DNA of 33,669 nt from Bacteroidota bacterium (GTDB lineage: Bacteria; Bacteroidota; Bacteroidia; Cytophagales; Amoebophilaceae), in assembly GCA_024206165.1 (NCBI GenBank), contig JAAGZN010000154.1, positions 1 to 33,669 of the forward strand. The letters run 5' to 3'. The notes under the pieces were generated by a model, which saw only the letters and a list, made by a program, of their open reading frames with translations, did no database searches and was not told where the DNA came from. This document shows, piece after piece, positions 18,864-27,128 of the stretch (positions within the stretch are counted from its first letter, which is position 1; the number at the start of each line of letters is the position of its first letter). The position numbers and the translations under genes were made by a program.

Positions 18864-19508
18864 ATGTCTTTAATGAATACTCTTAGAAACAATATGAAAT
18901 TTTTTCTTTTTCTTATCATTTTTGGATTTTTAATAAGCATGTTTGCAGGCTTTGGGACTTATATCATGTCCCAGAAAAGGAATACTGCTGCAATTGTTAA
19001 TGGTGAGAAAATTAAGGTTACAGAATTTATCAGAATATTTAACATATTACTATCAAATGATCCCTCAGAAAAAACTCAAGAACAAATCAAAACATTAAAG
19101 CAACAGGCACTGCAAAGTCTAATGCAAGAAAAATTAATGTTACAAGAAACTTCAAAAATTGGAGATTTTGTGAGTAACACAGAGATCAGACAACAGATAT
19201 CCAAACATCCTATTTTTCAACAAAATGGTCAATTTTCTAAAAATTTATACTATAAAAATTTAAAGTATGCTATCAAACAAACACCTGAAAAGTTTGAAAG
19301 AGAAACAAAAAATAAAATATTAATAGAAAAAGGAAAATACTTTATTGCAACCGCTATTAAAACGACTCCCACTGAAATAAAGCTCCAATCAGACACTATT
19401 GGTAATGCGAAAAAATATAAAGCGCAAAAAAGCTATGTACTGCTAAATCAATGGTTTAAAAACCAAGCGGCAGTTGCAGATACAAAAATTACTTATGAAG
19501 CTAAATAA
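18864..19508 (+). CDS. SurA_N/PpiD-like membrane-anchored chaperone-like protein
   Basis: 214 residues from ATG 18864, directly after the bactofilin stop. The upstream in-frame ATG would run inside the bactofilin. The N-terminus LRNNMKFFLFLIIFGFLISM is a signal anchor, typical of PpiD/SurA_N_3 proteins. Residues 40-180 match the SurA N-terminal chaperone fold (AAIVNGEKIKVTEF, QALQSLMQEKLMLQE). No parvulin isomerase domain follows, so it would be a chaperone-only form facing the periplasm. Its last 14 bases overlap the start of the dehydratase gene. Its position between cell-wall and acyl-chain genes is unexplained. Confidence 0.8.
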   Translation: MSLMNTLRNNMKFFLFLIIFGFLISMFAGFGTYIMSQKRNTAAIVNGEKIKVTEFIRIFNILLSNDPSEKTQEQIKTLKQQALQSLMQEKLMLQETSKIGDFVSNTEIRQQISKHPIFQQNGQFSKNLYYKNLKYAIKQTPEKFERETKNKILIEKGKYFIATAIKTTPTEIKLQSDTIGNAKKYKAQKSYVLLNQWFKNQAAVADTKITYEAK

Positions 19509-19977
19509 AAAACAAATTACGGAACTTCTTATCCAACAAAAACCTTTTATCTTTGTAGATCAAGCTGAAATTATTTCTGATAATGAAATTATAGGAAAAT
19601 TCAATCTTACTGAAAAAAATAAAATTTTAGCAGGACACTTTCCTAACTTTCCTATTCTTCCAGGTGTTATTGCCGTTGAAATAATGCTTCAAACAGGACT
19701 AATTCTTGTCGCATATAAAAATAATTTAAAGCATAATGAATATGAAACATACCTTGTAAAAATCAAGGATATTACTTTACAACACCATATTTCTCCTCCT
19801 GTAGAATTAACTATTAAAGTTAGCTTATCCCCTTATTTAACCGATAACTATTATAAAATTTTTGGTTCTTTATTTGATGGAAATAAACGAAAATGCTATG
19901 GAGAAGTAATATCTTACTTTAAAAAAAAAGGAGAAGCCCCTGATGATGACCAGACCTCAGATATTGCAGTATATTAA
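19495..19977 (+). CDS. FabZ-like 3-hydroxyacyl-ACP dehydratase
   Basis: 160 residues from ATG 19495. A TTG 21 bases upstream is a poorer start. It is a hot-dog fold protein with the catalytic pair H48 (LAGHFPNFPILPGV) and E62 (AVEIMLQTG), the arrangement of FabZ. It would dehydrate 3-hydroxyacyl-ACP to the trans-2-enoyl form. It overlaps the SurA_N gene by 14 bases and the acyl carrier protein gene by 35 bases, so expression is tightly coupled. In aryl-polyene-type clusters an equivalent dehydratase pairs with a KR and KS. The sequence is rather divergent from housekeeping FabZ, so I give no symbol. Confidence 0.88.
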   Translation: MKLNKKQITELLIQQKPFIFVDQAEIISDNEIIGKFNLTEKNKILAGHFPNFPILPGVIAVEIMLQTGLILVAYKNNLKHNEYETYLVKIKDITLQHHISPPVELTIKVSLSPYLTDNYYKIFGSLFDGNKRKCYGEVISYFKKKGEAPDDDQTSDIAVY

Positions 19978-20245
19978 AAAAGAGCTTATTTACAAACGCT
20001 TAAAGCTTGAAGATATAGGAATTGACCTTACTGAAATTAAAAATGATACCCAAATATTTGCAGCAGATGACTTAGGACTTGACTCTGTTGATGGCTTAGA
20101 AATTGCAATTGGGATCCAACAAAAATTCCAGATTAAACTACCCCTAGAAAGTAATGCATCGATGACCAAACATTTTTACACCCCTATTACCATTACGGAC
20201 TATATTATCGAACTTCTAAAAAAACAAAAAGGTTGGCAGGAATGA
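19943..20245 (+). CDS. Acyl carrier protein
   Basis: 100 residues. ATG 19943 (or 19946) is preceded by AAAGGAG inside the end of the dehydratase gene. The 4'-phosphopantetheine attachment site is S48 in DDLGLDSVDGLEIAI, a canonical DS motif with acidic surroundings. It is longer than housekeeping AcpP (about 78) because of extensions at both ends, and it is dedicated to this operon by position. Its stop overlaps the next start as ATGA. The acpS gene at 25949-26311 encodes a candidate activating enzyme. Confidence 0.9.
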   Translation: MMTRPQILQYIKKELIYKRLKLEDIGIDLTEIKNDTQIFAADDLGLDSVDGLEIAIGIQQKFQIKLPLESNASMTKHFYTPITITDYIIELLKKQKGWQE

Positions 20246-20805
20246 TTTTTTTAGATCATGCGAATAACCTTATTGGTAAAAAAATTTTAACAACCTTTAA
20301 TGCCAGTCTAAATTTAACCAATGAACAGAATACTTTTATCTTTAATACTTATCTTAATAATGAAACATTAAAAGAATCTGAAATTAATACTATCATAGCC
20401 AAACTTGATAAACTATTTCAAACGACACAAATAATTATTAGCAGACAAGTGCATACCAATAAATCTGCAAAATTCTTCTTTATTACTACTAACTCAAGAC
20501 TTCATAATATTACTGATTTTAAATACGCCCCAATTTATGATGAGGCAGTCCACTCTTTTGTCAAATCTATGAGCAAAGAATTTAATGCTTTTAACCTAAA
20601 CTTTAATGCTATCTGTCTTGATCCTATTGCTGAAATGCTTACAAAACCTGAAAAACGTACCTACGGCTTAAATATGCGCAATATTGTAACTAAAAAAACA
20701 CCAACAAAACTTGATGAGTTAATGCTTCTTTTAAAAGAACTTATTACTGCTAAAACTTCACTTCTTTCCGGAACTGTCTTTACAGTGGGAGCAGGATCTA
20801 TATGA
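20242..20805 (+). CDS. Degenerate SDR-fold protein (likely inactive ketoreductase)
   Basis: 187 residues from ATG 20242, which overlaps the carrier protein stop (ATGA). The C-terminal part follows a FabG-type SDR: IYDEAVHSFVKSMSKEF corresponds to the catalytic helix, FNLNFNAICLDP to the following strand, and SGTVFTVGAGS to the terminal TGxxxxVDGG strand. The N-terminal TGxxxGxG cofactor motif is absent, as is the YxxxK catalytic pair (Asp stands at the Lys position). It therefore cannot be a standard NADPH reductase. It may be a scaffold or dimer partner of the intact reductase next to it. The stop overlaps that gene's start as ATGA. SDR assignment is by motif spacing and is moderately sure. 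Confidence 0.6.
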   Translation: MIFLDHANNLIGKKILTTFNASLNLTNEQNTFIFNTYLNNETLKESEINTIIAKLDKLFQTTQIIISRQVHTNKSAKFFFITTNSRLHNITDFKYAPIYDEAVHSFVKSMSKEFNAFNLNFNAICLDPIAEMLTKPEKRTYGLNMRNIVTKKTPTKLDELMLLLKELITAKTSLLSGTVFTVGAGSI

Positions 20806-21593
20806 AAAATTCTAATCATTCAAAATACTATCAACGCTCACAAAATATAAATAATAACAAAGTTGTTTGTATTACAGGTGGCACAAAAGGAATTGGTCTA
20901 GAAATAACGAAAGCATTCCTTGCTACAGGTGCAACTGTTTTTTCTATTTATTCAAGGGATGAAAGTGCGGCTGAAAAACTTATAGAATCTTTAAATATAG
21001 AAAATAGACAGAAACTTATTCTCTATAAGGGATCAGTTTGCGATAAATTTTTTCTTAAGAATACCCTTTTTAAAAATATCAAGCAAAAATATGGAAAACT
21101 TGACATTCTCATAAATAATGCAGGCATTAACTATGATGGTCTTTTTCTACAGATGCCTCAAAAAAACTGGCAAAAAGTTTTTAATGTTAATATTAAAGGG
21201 ACTTTTTTAACTTCCTTACTCGCAAAAAATTTATTAGTAAAAACAGAAAATAAAACATTTATTATTAATATTTCTTCTATCTCAGGTGTTTATGGACAAA
21301 TAGGACAGGTAAACTATGCAACTTCTAAAGGTGCTATTCTTGGCATAACACGCCTCTTCTCACAAAAATATGCAGCATTAAATATTAATGTAAATACTAT
21401 AGTCCCAGGACTGATTAAAACGGATATGACTAAAAATATCTCAGAAAAAATTAGCCAAAAAATAAATATAGCTACAAAGCTACAACAAATAGGCAAACCT
21501 TTAGATATTACGAATGCGGCACTTTTTCTTGCTTCAGAAAAAGCCTCATATATAACTGGAACCTCACTCTTTATTGATGGAGGATTTTACTAA
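20802..21593 (+). CDS. 3-oxoacyl-ACP reductase (FabG-like SDR)
   Basis: 263 residues, with an N-terminal extension of about 19 residues. Rossmann motif TGGTKGIG (25-32), NNAG (about 105-108), and the catalytic S159, Y172 and K176 (GQVNYATSKGA). The C-terminus TGTSLFIDGGFY is typical of FabG. It reduces 3-ketoacyl-ACP with NADPH. It overlaps the degenerate SDR gene by four bases and is followed with no gap by the ketosynthase gene (GGAGG in its last codons serves the next start). Position and overlaps make it the ketoreductase of the operon's assembly line. Confidence 0.92.
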   Translation: MKNSNHSKYYQRSQNINNNKVVCITGGTKGIGLEITKAFLATGATVFSIYSRDESAAEKLIESLNIENRQKLILYKGSVCDKFFLKNTLFKNIKQKYGKLDILINNAGINYDGLFLQMPQKNWQKVFNVNIKGTFLTSLLAKNLLVKTENKTFIINISSISGVYGQIGQVNYATSKGAILGITRLFSQKYAALNINVNTIVPGLIKTDMTKNISEKISQKINIATKLQQIGKPLDITNAALFLASEKASYITGTSLFIDGGFY

Positions 21594-23783
21594 ATGAGTC
21601 GTGCGGTAGTAACAGGGATGGGCATAATTTCTCCTCTTGGCAGAGGGCGAGAAGAAACATTAATAAGTATTAAATCTTCAAAAAAAACGCTCAAAAAGAT
21701 AACGAGTATCCCTAAGGTTAATAAACTTTTCTCTCAAATAGGTGGGGAAGTTTTATTCACTAAAGAAGAAAAAAATTCTTTTGAAGATAAAGTCGAACAA
21801 CTAGCTTATTTTGCTCTTAAAGAAGCTCTTAAAGATAGAGGAGTCACCCTCCAAGGAAAAAACTGTGCTATTATATTTGCAACTTGTAACGGTAAAAATC
21901 TTTCTTTAGAAAAAATTTACAGAGAATTTGACAGCCAAACAGATCTTTTAGATAAGCAGAAAGATAAGTGTACTCTTTCAGACAAATTAAAACGATCACT
22001 TGGCATACATGGCTCAGAATTTAATATAGTAACAGCTTGTACGGCAAGTGCTCATGCGATTATTCTTGCTGCCAACTTAATTGAAACAAAAACATATGAC
22101 TTAGCTATTGTCTGCGGTGTTGACTCTTTTTGTCAGTCAACTCTTGGTGGGTTTAATGCTTTACAGGCATTAAGCAAAAATGGATCTGCCCCCTTTTCCA
22201 CAGAAGTGGGACTTACACTAGGAGAAGGCGCTGGTTGCCTAATTATTGAGCAACTTAATAAAACTAATAAAAATAAAATTTATGCACAAATTTCAGGCTC
22301 AAGTTTTTCAGAGGATGCCTATCATATGACAACGCCTGATCCAACAGGTGAAAGCTTAAAACGGACGATGAACGAAGCAATTAAAGACGCTGGAATTCCC
22401 AAAGAAGATATTAATGTTATCTGTGCTCATGGAACAGGAACTTTAACCAATGATGCAGCTGAATCCTTAGCTATTAAACATTGCTTTCAAAAATTTTTAA
22501 CTATTTCCAAAAAAAACTTAAAAATCACTTCAACAAAATCAATGACCGGGCATACTTTGGGTGCTTCAGGTATTATCCAAGCAATTATTATGATTGACTG
22601 TATGCATGAAAATTTAATTCCAGCTATTTTAAACTTTAAAAATAATCGTACTGGCTGTGATCTAAATTACATAAAAAATAAACCATTATGCTTTTCTTTC
22701 GAACACTTCATTTCTAATAGCTTAGCTTTTGGTGGCAATAATACAAGTATTGTATTCTCAAAGTATCCTCAACCCCATATCCGGACTTCTCCTTTAGCTA
22801 AAGATTTAGATAAAATTGTAATCACAGGATTTGAGGGACTTACTCCACTTGCAGGAACAAAAGAACAGCTTAGTAAAATTATGGAGAAACAAAACAAAAT
22901 TCAAACACCAAAAATCATAAAATTTAAAAACTCCATGATGTCAGAAATTAAGCATGAAAAAAACTTTATGAAACATAGACGAGCCCCTCAAAATGCACAA
23001 TTTGCTATTAAAGCAAGCAAAAATATTCTATTAGATGTCAATTACTCACCCTTTAAAACAGGTATTTTATGGAATCACTGGATGGGGAACCTGAAAGCTT
23101 TTGAAGAAACATATTTAGAAACTTTAAAATATGGGTTTGAATATACTCCGGCTATTAACTTTACCAACACAGTTTTTAATGCAACTTCAGGATATATTTC
23201 TAATAACCTTAACATAAAAGGACCACAAACAACATTTTGGGGGCAGTACTGTCCTTTTACATCTATTCTATTTGCAAAACTCTTACTCAAAAAAGATAAA
23301 ACAGATATATTCTTAGTTGGCTCTTCAGAGAAAATATCAAAATATGAAGAAAAAATGATGCAAGAAAAAACGAATGGAAATAAAGCAATAACAGAAGGGG
23401 CTGCAATAATTTTACTGGAAACAGAAAAAAAAGCAAAACAACGGAATGCTAAAATATATGCTGAAATTTTAGATATTAATATTTCAGATAATTCGTTTGA
23501 AAATGGCTTAAATATTTGCTTGGATAGATCAAACCTTAAATTAGCCGATATTGATCTTAATATTGATACGGTTTTTGGCACAAATAAAGTTGCAAAATAT
23601 TCCTTTAAAGAATCTATTAACTCGGAAGATTATTTAGGCTCAATGGGATCATCTAGTATTCTGCTAAATATTGGTCTTGCCTTAAACTATTTTAAAAAAA
23701 ATAAAGACATTAAGCATATCACAATAACAGCACAGACTTTAAATAAACTAAACTATTGTCTTATTCTTAAAAATAATACATAA
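21594..23783 (+). CDS. Ketosynthase fused to a catalytically dead ketosynthase (KS-CLF-like)
   Basis: 729 residues, about twice a FabF. Domain 1 (1-395) is a complete condensing enzyme with C149 (VTACTASAHA), H279 (CAHGTGTLTND) and K315/H320 (TKSMTGHTLGASG). Domain 2 (about 405-729) keeps the thiolase outline (IVITGFEGLTPLAG, EGAAIILLE, a GSMGSSS near the end). Its nucleophile region reads GPQTTFWGQYCPF, with Tyr552 in the Cys position and Gln551 before it, and its His motifs are replaced (DTVFGTN, SEDYLGSMG). That is the pattern of a chain-length factor, usually a separate partner subunit, here on one chain. The last gene of the operon, it ends 41 bases before the convergent maf gene. Homopolymers as long as A8 inside it are in frame. 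Confidence 0.88.
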   Translation: MSRAVVTGMGIISPLGRGREETLISIKSSKKTLKKITSIPKVNKLFSQIGGEVLFTKEEKNSFEDKVEQLAYFALKEALKDRGVTLQGKNCAIIFATCNGKNLSLEKIYREFDSQTDLLDKQKDKCTLSDKLKRSLGIHGSEFNIVTACTASAHAIILAANLIETKTYDLAIVCGVDSFCQSTLGGFNALQALSKNGSAPFSTEVGLTLGEGAGCLIIEQLNKTNKNKIYAQISGSSFSEDAYHMTTPDPTGESLKRTMNEAIKDAGIPKEDINVICAHGTGTLTNDAAESLAIKHCFQKFLTISKKNLKITSTKSMTGHTLGASGIIQAIIMIDCMHENLIPAILNFKNNRTGCDLNYIKNKPLCFSFEHFISNSLAFGGNNTSIVFSKYPQPHIRTSPLAKDLDKIVITGFEGLTPLAGTKEQLSKIMEKQNKIQTPKIIKFKNSMMSEIKHEKNFMKHRRAPQNAQFAIKASKNILLDVNYSPFKTGILWNHWMGNLKAFEETYLETLKYGFEYTPAINFTNTVFNATSGYISNNLNIKGPQTTFWGQYCPFTSILFAKLLLKKDKTDIFLVGSSEKISKYEEKMMQEKTNGNKAITEGAAIILLETEKKAKQRNAKIYAEILDINISDNSFENGLNICLDRSNLKLADIDLNIDTVFGTNKVAKYSFKESINSEDYLGSMGSSSILLNIGLALNYFKKNKDIKHITITAQTLNKLNYCLILKNNT

Positions 23784-23823
23784 AATGAAAAGTTCACTAT
23801 TAAATTTAATCATATACATTACC

Positions 23824-24405
23824 TTAAGATAAAACCTTAGCTAAAATACTGCTAACTTTCTTAAGTGGTAAACCAACAACATTATAATAATCACCTTGAA
23901 TTTTTTTGACTAGTTTATCTTCAGACTGGATCGCATAACAGCCAGCTTTATCCATATTTTCACGAATAACTTTATCAAGTATATCCTCAGGGATTGCATT
24001 CATTAAAACTTTTGTTCTATCATACCCTTTAAAAACTTGCTTATCATAAAGATCCCAAATACAAAAACCACTGTAAACATATTGTGGGTTAGCTGTTAAA
24101 AGTTTCAAAATACATTTTGCATCATTGTATGTCTTAGGTTTACCAATAAGCTCTTTTCTACAATAAACAAGCGTATCTGCAGCAATAATAACGACTTTAC
24201 TTTTAATCTTATTTTTAATTTCCAAAGCTTTATTAAAGGCAAGTTCTTTAACAATTGCTGAAGGTTTATGTAATGTTGAGAATTCTGGAAGTCTAGGGAC
24301 AATAATCTCAAAATTTAATCCCAGCGCACTTAAAAGTTCTTGTCGCCTTGGGGAATGGGAAGCAAGAATAATTTTTTTATTTTTTGTGTTTATTAAATTC
24401 TTCAT
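23824..24405 (-). CDS. maf: Maf-like nucleoside triphosphate pyrophosphatase
   Basis: 193 residues from ATG 24405. A longer in-frame start at 24462 would add 19 unrelated residues. The signatures are LASHSPRRQELL near the N-terminus and VIIAADTLV, with the catalytic Asp, near residue 75. The family hydrolyses modified or canonical NTPs (dTTP/UTP or m7GTP types) as house-cleaning enzymes. The residue details that separate subfamilies are not decisive here. It overlaps the 3' end of the upstream membrane-protein gene by 29 bases. Confidence 0.92.
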   Translation of the reverse strand: MKNLINTKNKKIILASHSPRRQELLSALGLNFEIIVPRLPEFSTLHKPSAIVKELAFNKALEIKNKIKSKVVIIAADTLVYCRKELIGKPKTYNDAKCILKLLTANPQYVYSGFCIWDLYDKQVFKGYDRTKVLMNAIPEDILDKVIRENMDKAGCYAIQSEDKLVKKIQGDYYNVVGLPLKKVSSILAKVLS

Positions 24406-24931
24406 AAAACTCAGATTGTTTAAAAGCTTTGCGATACTTTCTGTGAACGATGATAAGGACAATCAAATGTGAAACAAAGCAAATACTGACATAAGAAATA
24501 AAAATAGGATCTTGACTTGATTCAGTGCTTGCTCCAATGTAAGAAATTCCATAAAAAATTGTAAATAAAATAAACTGTTGTCTTGCTTTAAATAACTGAA
24601 TAAGTTCGCTAGCCGCAATATATTTTTTCAAAAACCACATCCCTATTGGCAGATAAAAAATCTTAAAAAACAGAAATAAAATAGCAAAATAAAACAGCTT
24701 TAAAATCATCATAGGCTTAGTCCAAAATATATAAAAAAATATCCAATTAAAAAGATGAAAAACAAAAAAATAAAACGCAAGACCAGCATATTGCATTGCA
24801 AAAGCCTTTGTTTTATGAAAAGTATTAATAGTTTTCGTATCTAATTTTTTTATTTCTTTTTTAGGTATTTCTCGTTTAGCTTGTTTTGGGATCACAGACT
24901 TGTTTTGAGATTGGTCTTTATTATTATCCAT
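24377..24931 (-). CDS. Unrecognised multi-pass membrane protein
   Basis: 184 residues. The first 45 residues are charged, rich in Lys and Gln and probably cytoplasmic. Four hydrophobic segments follow (about 47-70, 76-98, 118-135 and 145-162), then a basic, charged tail. I do not recognise the family. It overlaps maf, and 23 bases separate its start from the tRNA-fMet 3' end, so it may be transcribed from the tRNA promoter. Confidence 0.75.
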   Translation of the reverse strand: MDNNKDQSQNKSVIPKQAKREIPKKEIKKLDTKTINTFHKTKAFAMQYAGLAFYFFVFHLFNWIFFYIFWTKPMMILKLFYFAILFLFFKIFYLPIGMWFLKKYIAASELIQLFKARQQFILFTIFYGISYIGASTESSQDPIFISYVSICFVSHLIVLIIVHRKYRKAFKQSEFYEEFNKHKK

Positions 24932-24954
24932 AAAATGACCTCTTGTGTTAGAGT

Positions 24955-25031
<77 letters not shown>

Positions 25032-25058
25032 ACTAATTACAAGTAAATGTAAAATATT

Positions 25059-25087
25059 ATTTTAACACTTCGAATAAAAAGTGTCAA
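25059..25087 (-). promoter_or_regulatory. Promoter of tRNA-fMet
   Basis: On the minus strand, TTGACA (25087-25082), a 17-base spacer and TAAAAT (25064-25059) lie 27 bases before the mature 5' end. This is a near-consensus sigma-70-type promoter. Confidence 0.8.
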
Positions 25088-25123
25088 TCTTTAATTATTT
25101 AAAATACTCCATTTTAAAAAAAA

Positions 25124-25209
25124 TGCCGGGGGCCGGACTTGAACCGGCACGGACAATTAAGTCCGAGGGATTTTAAGTCCCTTGTGTCTACCAATTCCAC
25201 CACCCCGGC
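25124..25209 (-). tRNA. tRNA-Leu (UAA)
   Basis: 86 bases from 25209. The anticodon loop is CTTAAAA with anticodon TAA, and there is a long type II variable arm (CGGACTTAATTGTCCG) and a T arm GGTTCAAGTCC. The acceptor is GCCGGGG/CCCCGGC with discriminator A. CCA is not encoded. A T8 tract follows directly, which can act as the termination signal. Confidence 0.97.
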
Positions 25210-25236
25210 AACACTAAATTTAAAATTAGTCTAACC

Positions 25237-25265
25237 ACTATAGCTATATTAACGAGAAAAGTCAA
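25237..25265 (-). promoter_or_regulatory. Promoter of tRNA-Leu
   Basis: On the minus strand, TTGACT (25265-25260), a 17-base spacer and TATAGT (25242-25237) lie 27 bases before the tRNA. The arrangement is the same as that of the tRNA-fMet promoter. Confidence 0.8.
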
Positions 25266-25358
25266 TTTTTTTATAAATTTCTTCTCTCATTTATAGTCAT
25301 TAAAAATCTCTTATATCCAATTATATAGTGACTCGAATATTCTCTATTTAAATAATTA

Positions 25359-25937
25359 TTAATTCTCTATAGTAAGCGTTTTCATAACAATTTCATTAAC
25401 AGGTCTATCCATCATTCCTGTTTGAGTATTTCCGATAGCATTCAAAACATCCTCACCTTCAATAATCTTACCAAAAATTGCATGCTTACCATCTAACCAT
25501 GGTGTTGGCACAAGTGTTATAAAAAACTGTGACCCACCTGTATTTGGTCCAGCATTTGCCATTGACAAAATACCTTTTGAATCATGTGCCAAGCCTTCGG
25601 CAAACTCATCCTCAATCTGATAGCCAGGCCCACCAGTACCTGTTCCTGTTGGGCAACCGCCTTGAACCATAAAGTCTTTAATTACACGGTGAAAAATCAA
25701 ACCATCATAATACCCTTCTTCCGCAAGCTTAATAAAATTCCCTGCTGTAATAGGTGCTTTATCCTTAAAAAGCTCAACCTTAATTTCCCCAGAACTTGTG
25801 TTAATAACTGCAATTGGATTCATACTGCCAATACTCCCTTTTTTTATTTCAACCATTCTTTGCTCACTCGTTTTTAATGCACAGGCATTTAGACTAAATA
25901 ATGCTATACAAAAAACTATTAAAAATATTTTTTTCAC
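25359..25937 (-). CDS. Cyclophilin-type peptidyl-prolyl isomerase, lipoprotein
   Basis: 192 residues. The signal peptide ends in a lipobox, LNAC with C19, so it is anchored to a membrane on the periplasmic side. Residues 40-190 are a cyclophilin domain with the active-site blocks FHRVIKDFMVQGG, ANAGPNTGGSQFFIT and WLDGKHAIFGK. The catalytic Arg, Phe and Trp are all present. It would assist folding of secreted proteins. It is the last gene of the glmS-glycosyltransferase-acpS group, 11 bases after acpS. Confidence 0.93.
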   Translation of the reverse strand: MKKIFLIVFCIALFSLNACALKTSEQRMVEIKKGSIGSMNPIAVINTSSGEIKVELFKDKAPITAGNFIKLAEEGYYDGLIFHRVIKDFMVQGGCPTGTGTGGPGYQIEDEFAEGLAHDSKGILSMANAGPNTGGSQFFITLVPTPWLDGKHAIFGKIIEGEDVLNAIGNTQTGMMDRPVNEIVMKTLTIEN

Positions 25938-25948
25938 TAAAATTCTCC

Positions 25949-26311
25949 TTAAAAAATAATAACCATCGCTATCGCGTACTTATTAGAATGCGAAAGTGAA
26001 ATTTCGATGTTTAATGCCTGATAATTTTTATTCTTAATATGAACATGAGGTTTTCCAGATTCAAGGTTTGTTACAAAAATATCTCTTAAGTTAATTTTTT
26101 TATCATCTAAAGCCTTAATAACAGCCTCTTTTGCTGCAAAACGAACGGCAAAACTCTGGTTCCTATTTTTATCATGCTTTTTCGCTAAACAATATACAAT
26201 CTCTTCCTGAGAAAAAATACGACTCAAATTCTTATTATAGTCTACTTGATCTAGTTTTTTCAAAAACTTAGCGATCCGAGAAATCTCTACGATATCGACA
26301 CCAATGCGCAT
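25949..26311 (-). CDS. acpS: Holo-[acyl carrier protein] synthase
   Basis: 120 residues, the usual length. The Mg/CoA residues D6 (MRIGVDIVEI) and E62 (RFAAKEAVIKAL) are present. It transfers phosphopantetheine from CoA to the DSL-type serine of carrier proteins. It starts within the glycosyltransferase stop (TAATG). It is a plausible activator both of a housekeeping ACP and of the carrier protein at 19943-20245. Confidence 0.95.
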   Translation of the reverse strand: MRIGVDIVEISRIAKFLKKLDQVDYNKNLSRIFSQEEIVYCLAKKHDKNRNQSFAVRFAAKEAVIKALDDKKINLRDIFVTNLESGKPHVHIKNKNYQALNIEISLSHSNKYAIAMVIIF

Positions 26312-27120
26312 TACTTAATTACCTTTTTATACATATTATGAATCAATTTATATAGCTCTCTTTTAGCAATAATATATAAGCGTATTTTATAAATAAACGC
26401 GAAAATTTTTAGAAAATTTTTAGAAACAAATAAGAATTCACAAAAATAAAATGAGTCATCAAAAAATTGATTATTAATATGAGTTTCTACCCCTCCAGAA
26501 GTCTGTCTATGATGAAAAAGCTTTGCTTTTGGGTCATAAACCATTCGTTTTTTTGCTTTATAACATCTATAGCCAAAGTCTGAATCCTCACGAACAGCAA
26601 TTTTCACAAATCCCTCATCAAAACCACCAACTTCCTCTGCAACTTTCTTTCTAACACTAAAGTTACAACCTGTAATACTGTTAGTCTTTGTTCTTAAGTC
26701 TTTTTTTCCCATCAAAACATTATATTTAAGCCATGATCTAATCCAAATAGGAGCATTTTCCGAACCATCCTCAAAAATTTTACCTGAAACTACTTCGTAG
26801 CCATCACAATGTGTATTATAATGTGCTCTCAAAAAATCTTGCTGACATGTGATATCATCATCAATAAAGACAAGAATCTCGCCTATTGCTTTTTTGATTC
26901 CCAGATTTCTAGCATGAGTTACACTAGGAATACTAGAAAAAATATATTTAATTTTATCTTTATTTTCTTTTAGAAATATAAGCGTCGTCCGTTCATGTTT
27001 CATTGTTTGATCAACTACAATAATTTCATAGTCATCAAAATCCTGATCAAACAGACATTGCAAAGTATTAATCAGAGCTTTTTCTCTATTATAGGTTGGA
27101 ATAATAACACTAATTTTCAT
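26311..27120 (-). CDS. Family 2 glycosyltransferase
   Basis: 269 residues. A GT-A fold domain (1-220) has IPTYNRE at the nucleotide-binding start, the metal-binding DDD in VFIDDDI near residue 94, and a REDSDFGYR acceptor/base motif near 180. A basic, amphipathic C-terminal part (about 225-269) probably binds the membrane. It likely adds a sugar to a lipid-linked or surface glycan. Donor and acceptor cannot be read from the sequence. It starts 9 bases after glmS, which supplies the hexosamine precursor, and overlaps acpS by one base. Confidence 0.9.
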   Translation of the reverse strand: MKISVIIPTYNREKALINTLQCLFDQDFDDYEIIVVDQTMKHERTTLIFLKENKDKIKYIFSSIPSVTHARNLGIKKAIGEILVFIDDDITCQQDFLRAHYNTHCDGYEVVSGKIFEDGSENAPIWIRSWLKYNVLMGKKDLRTKTNSITGCNFSVRKKVAEEVGGFDEGFVKIAVREDSDFGYRCYKAKKRMVYDPKAKLFHHRQTSGGVETHINNQFFDDSFYFCEFLFVSKNFLKIFAFIYKIRLYIIAKRELYKLIHNMYKKVIK

Positions 27121-27128
27121 AACTTATA

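Noticed and set aside
25584-25877. 97-codon plus-strand frame
   Set aside because: It is the reverse shadow of the cyclophilin gene, with no ribosome site and no recognisable motif. The same reasoning applies to other antisense frames over pdxJ, glmS, bactofilin, the KS gene and the sensors.
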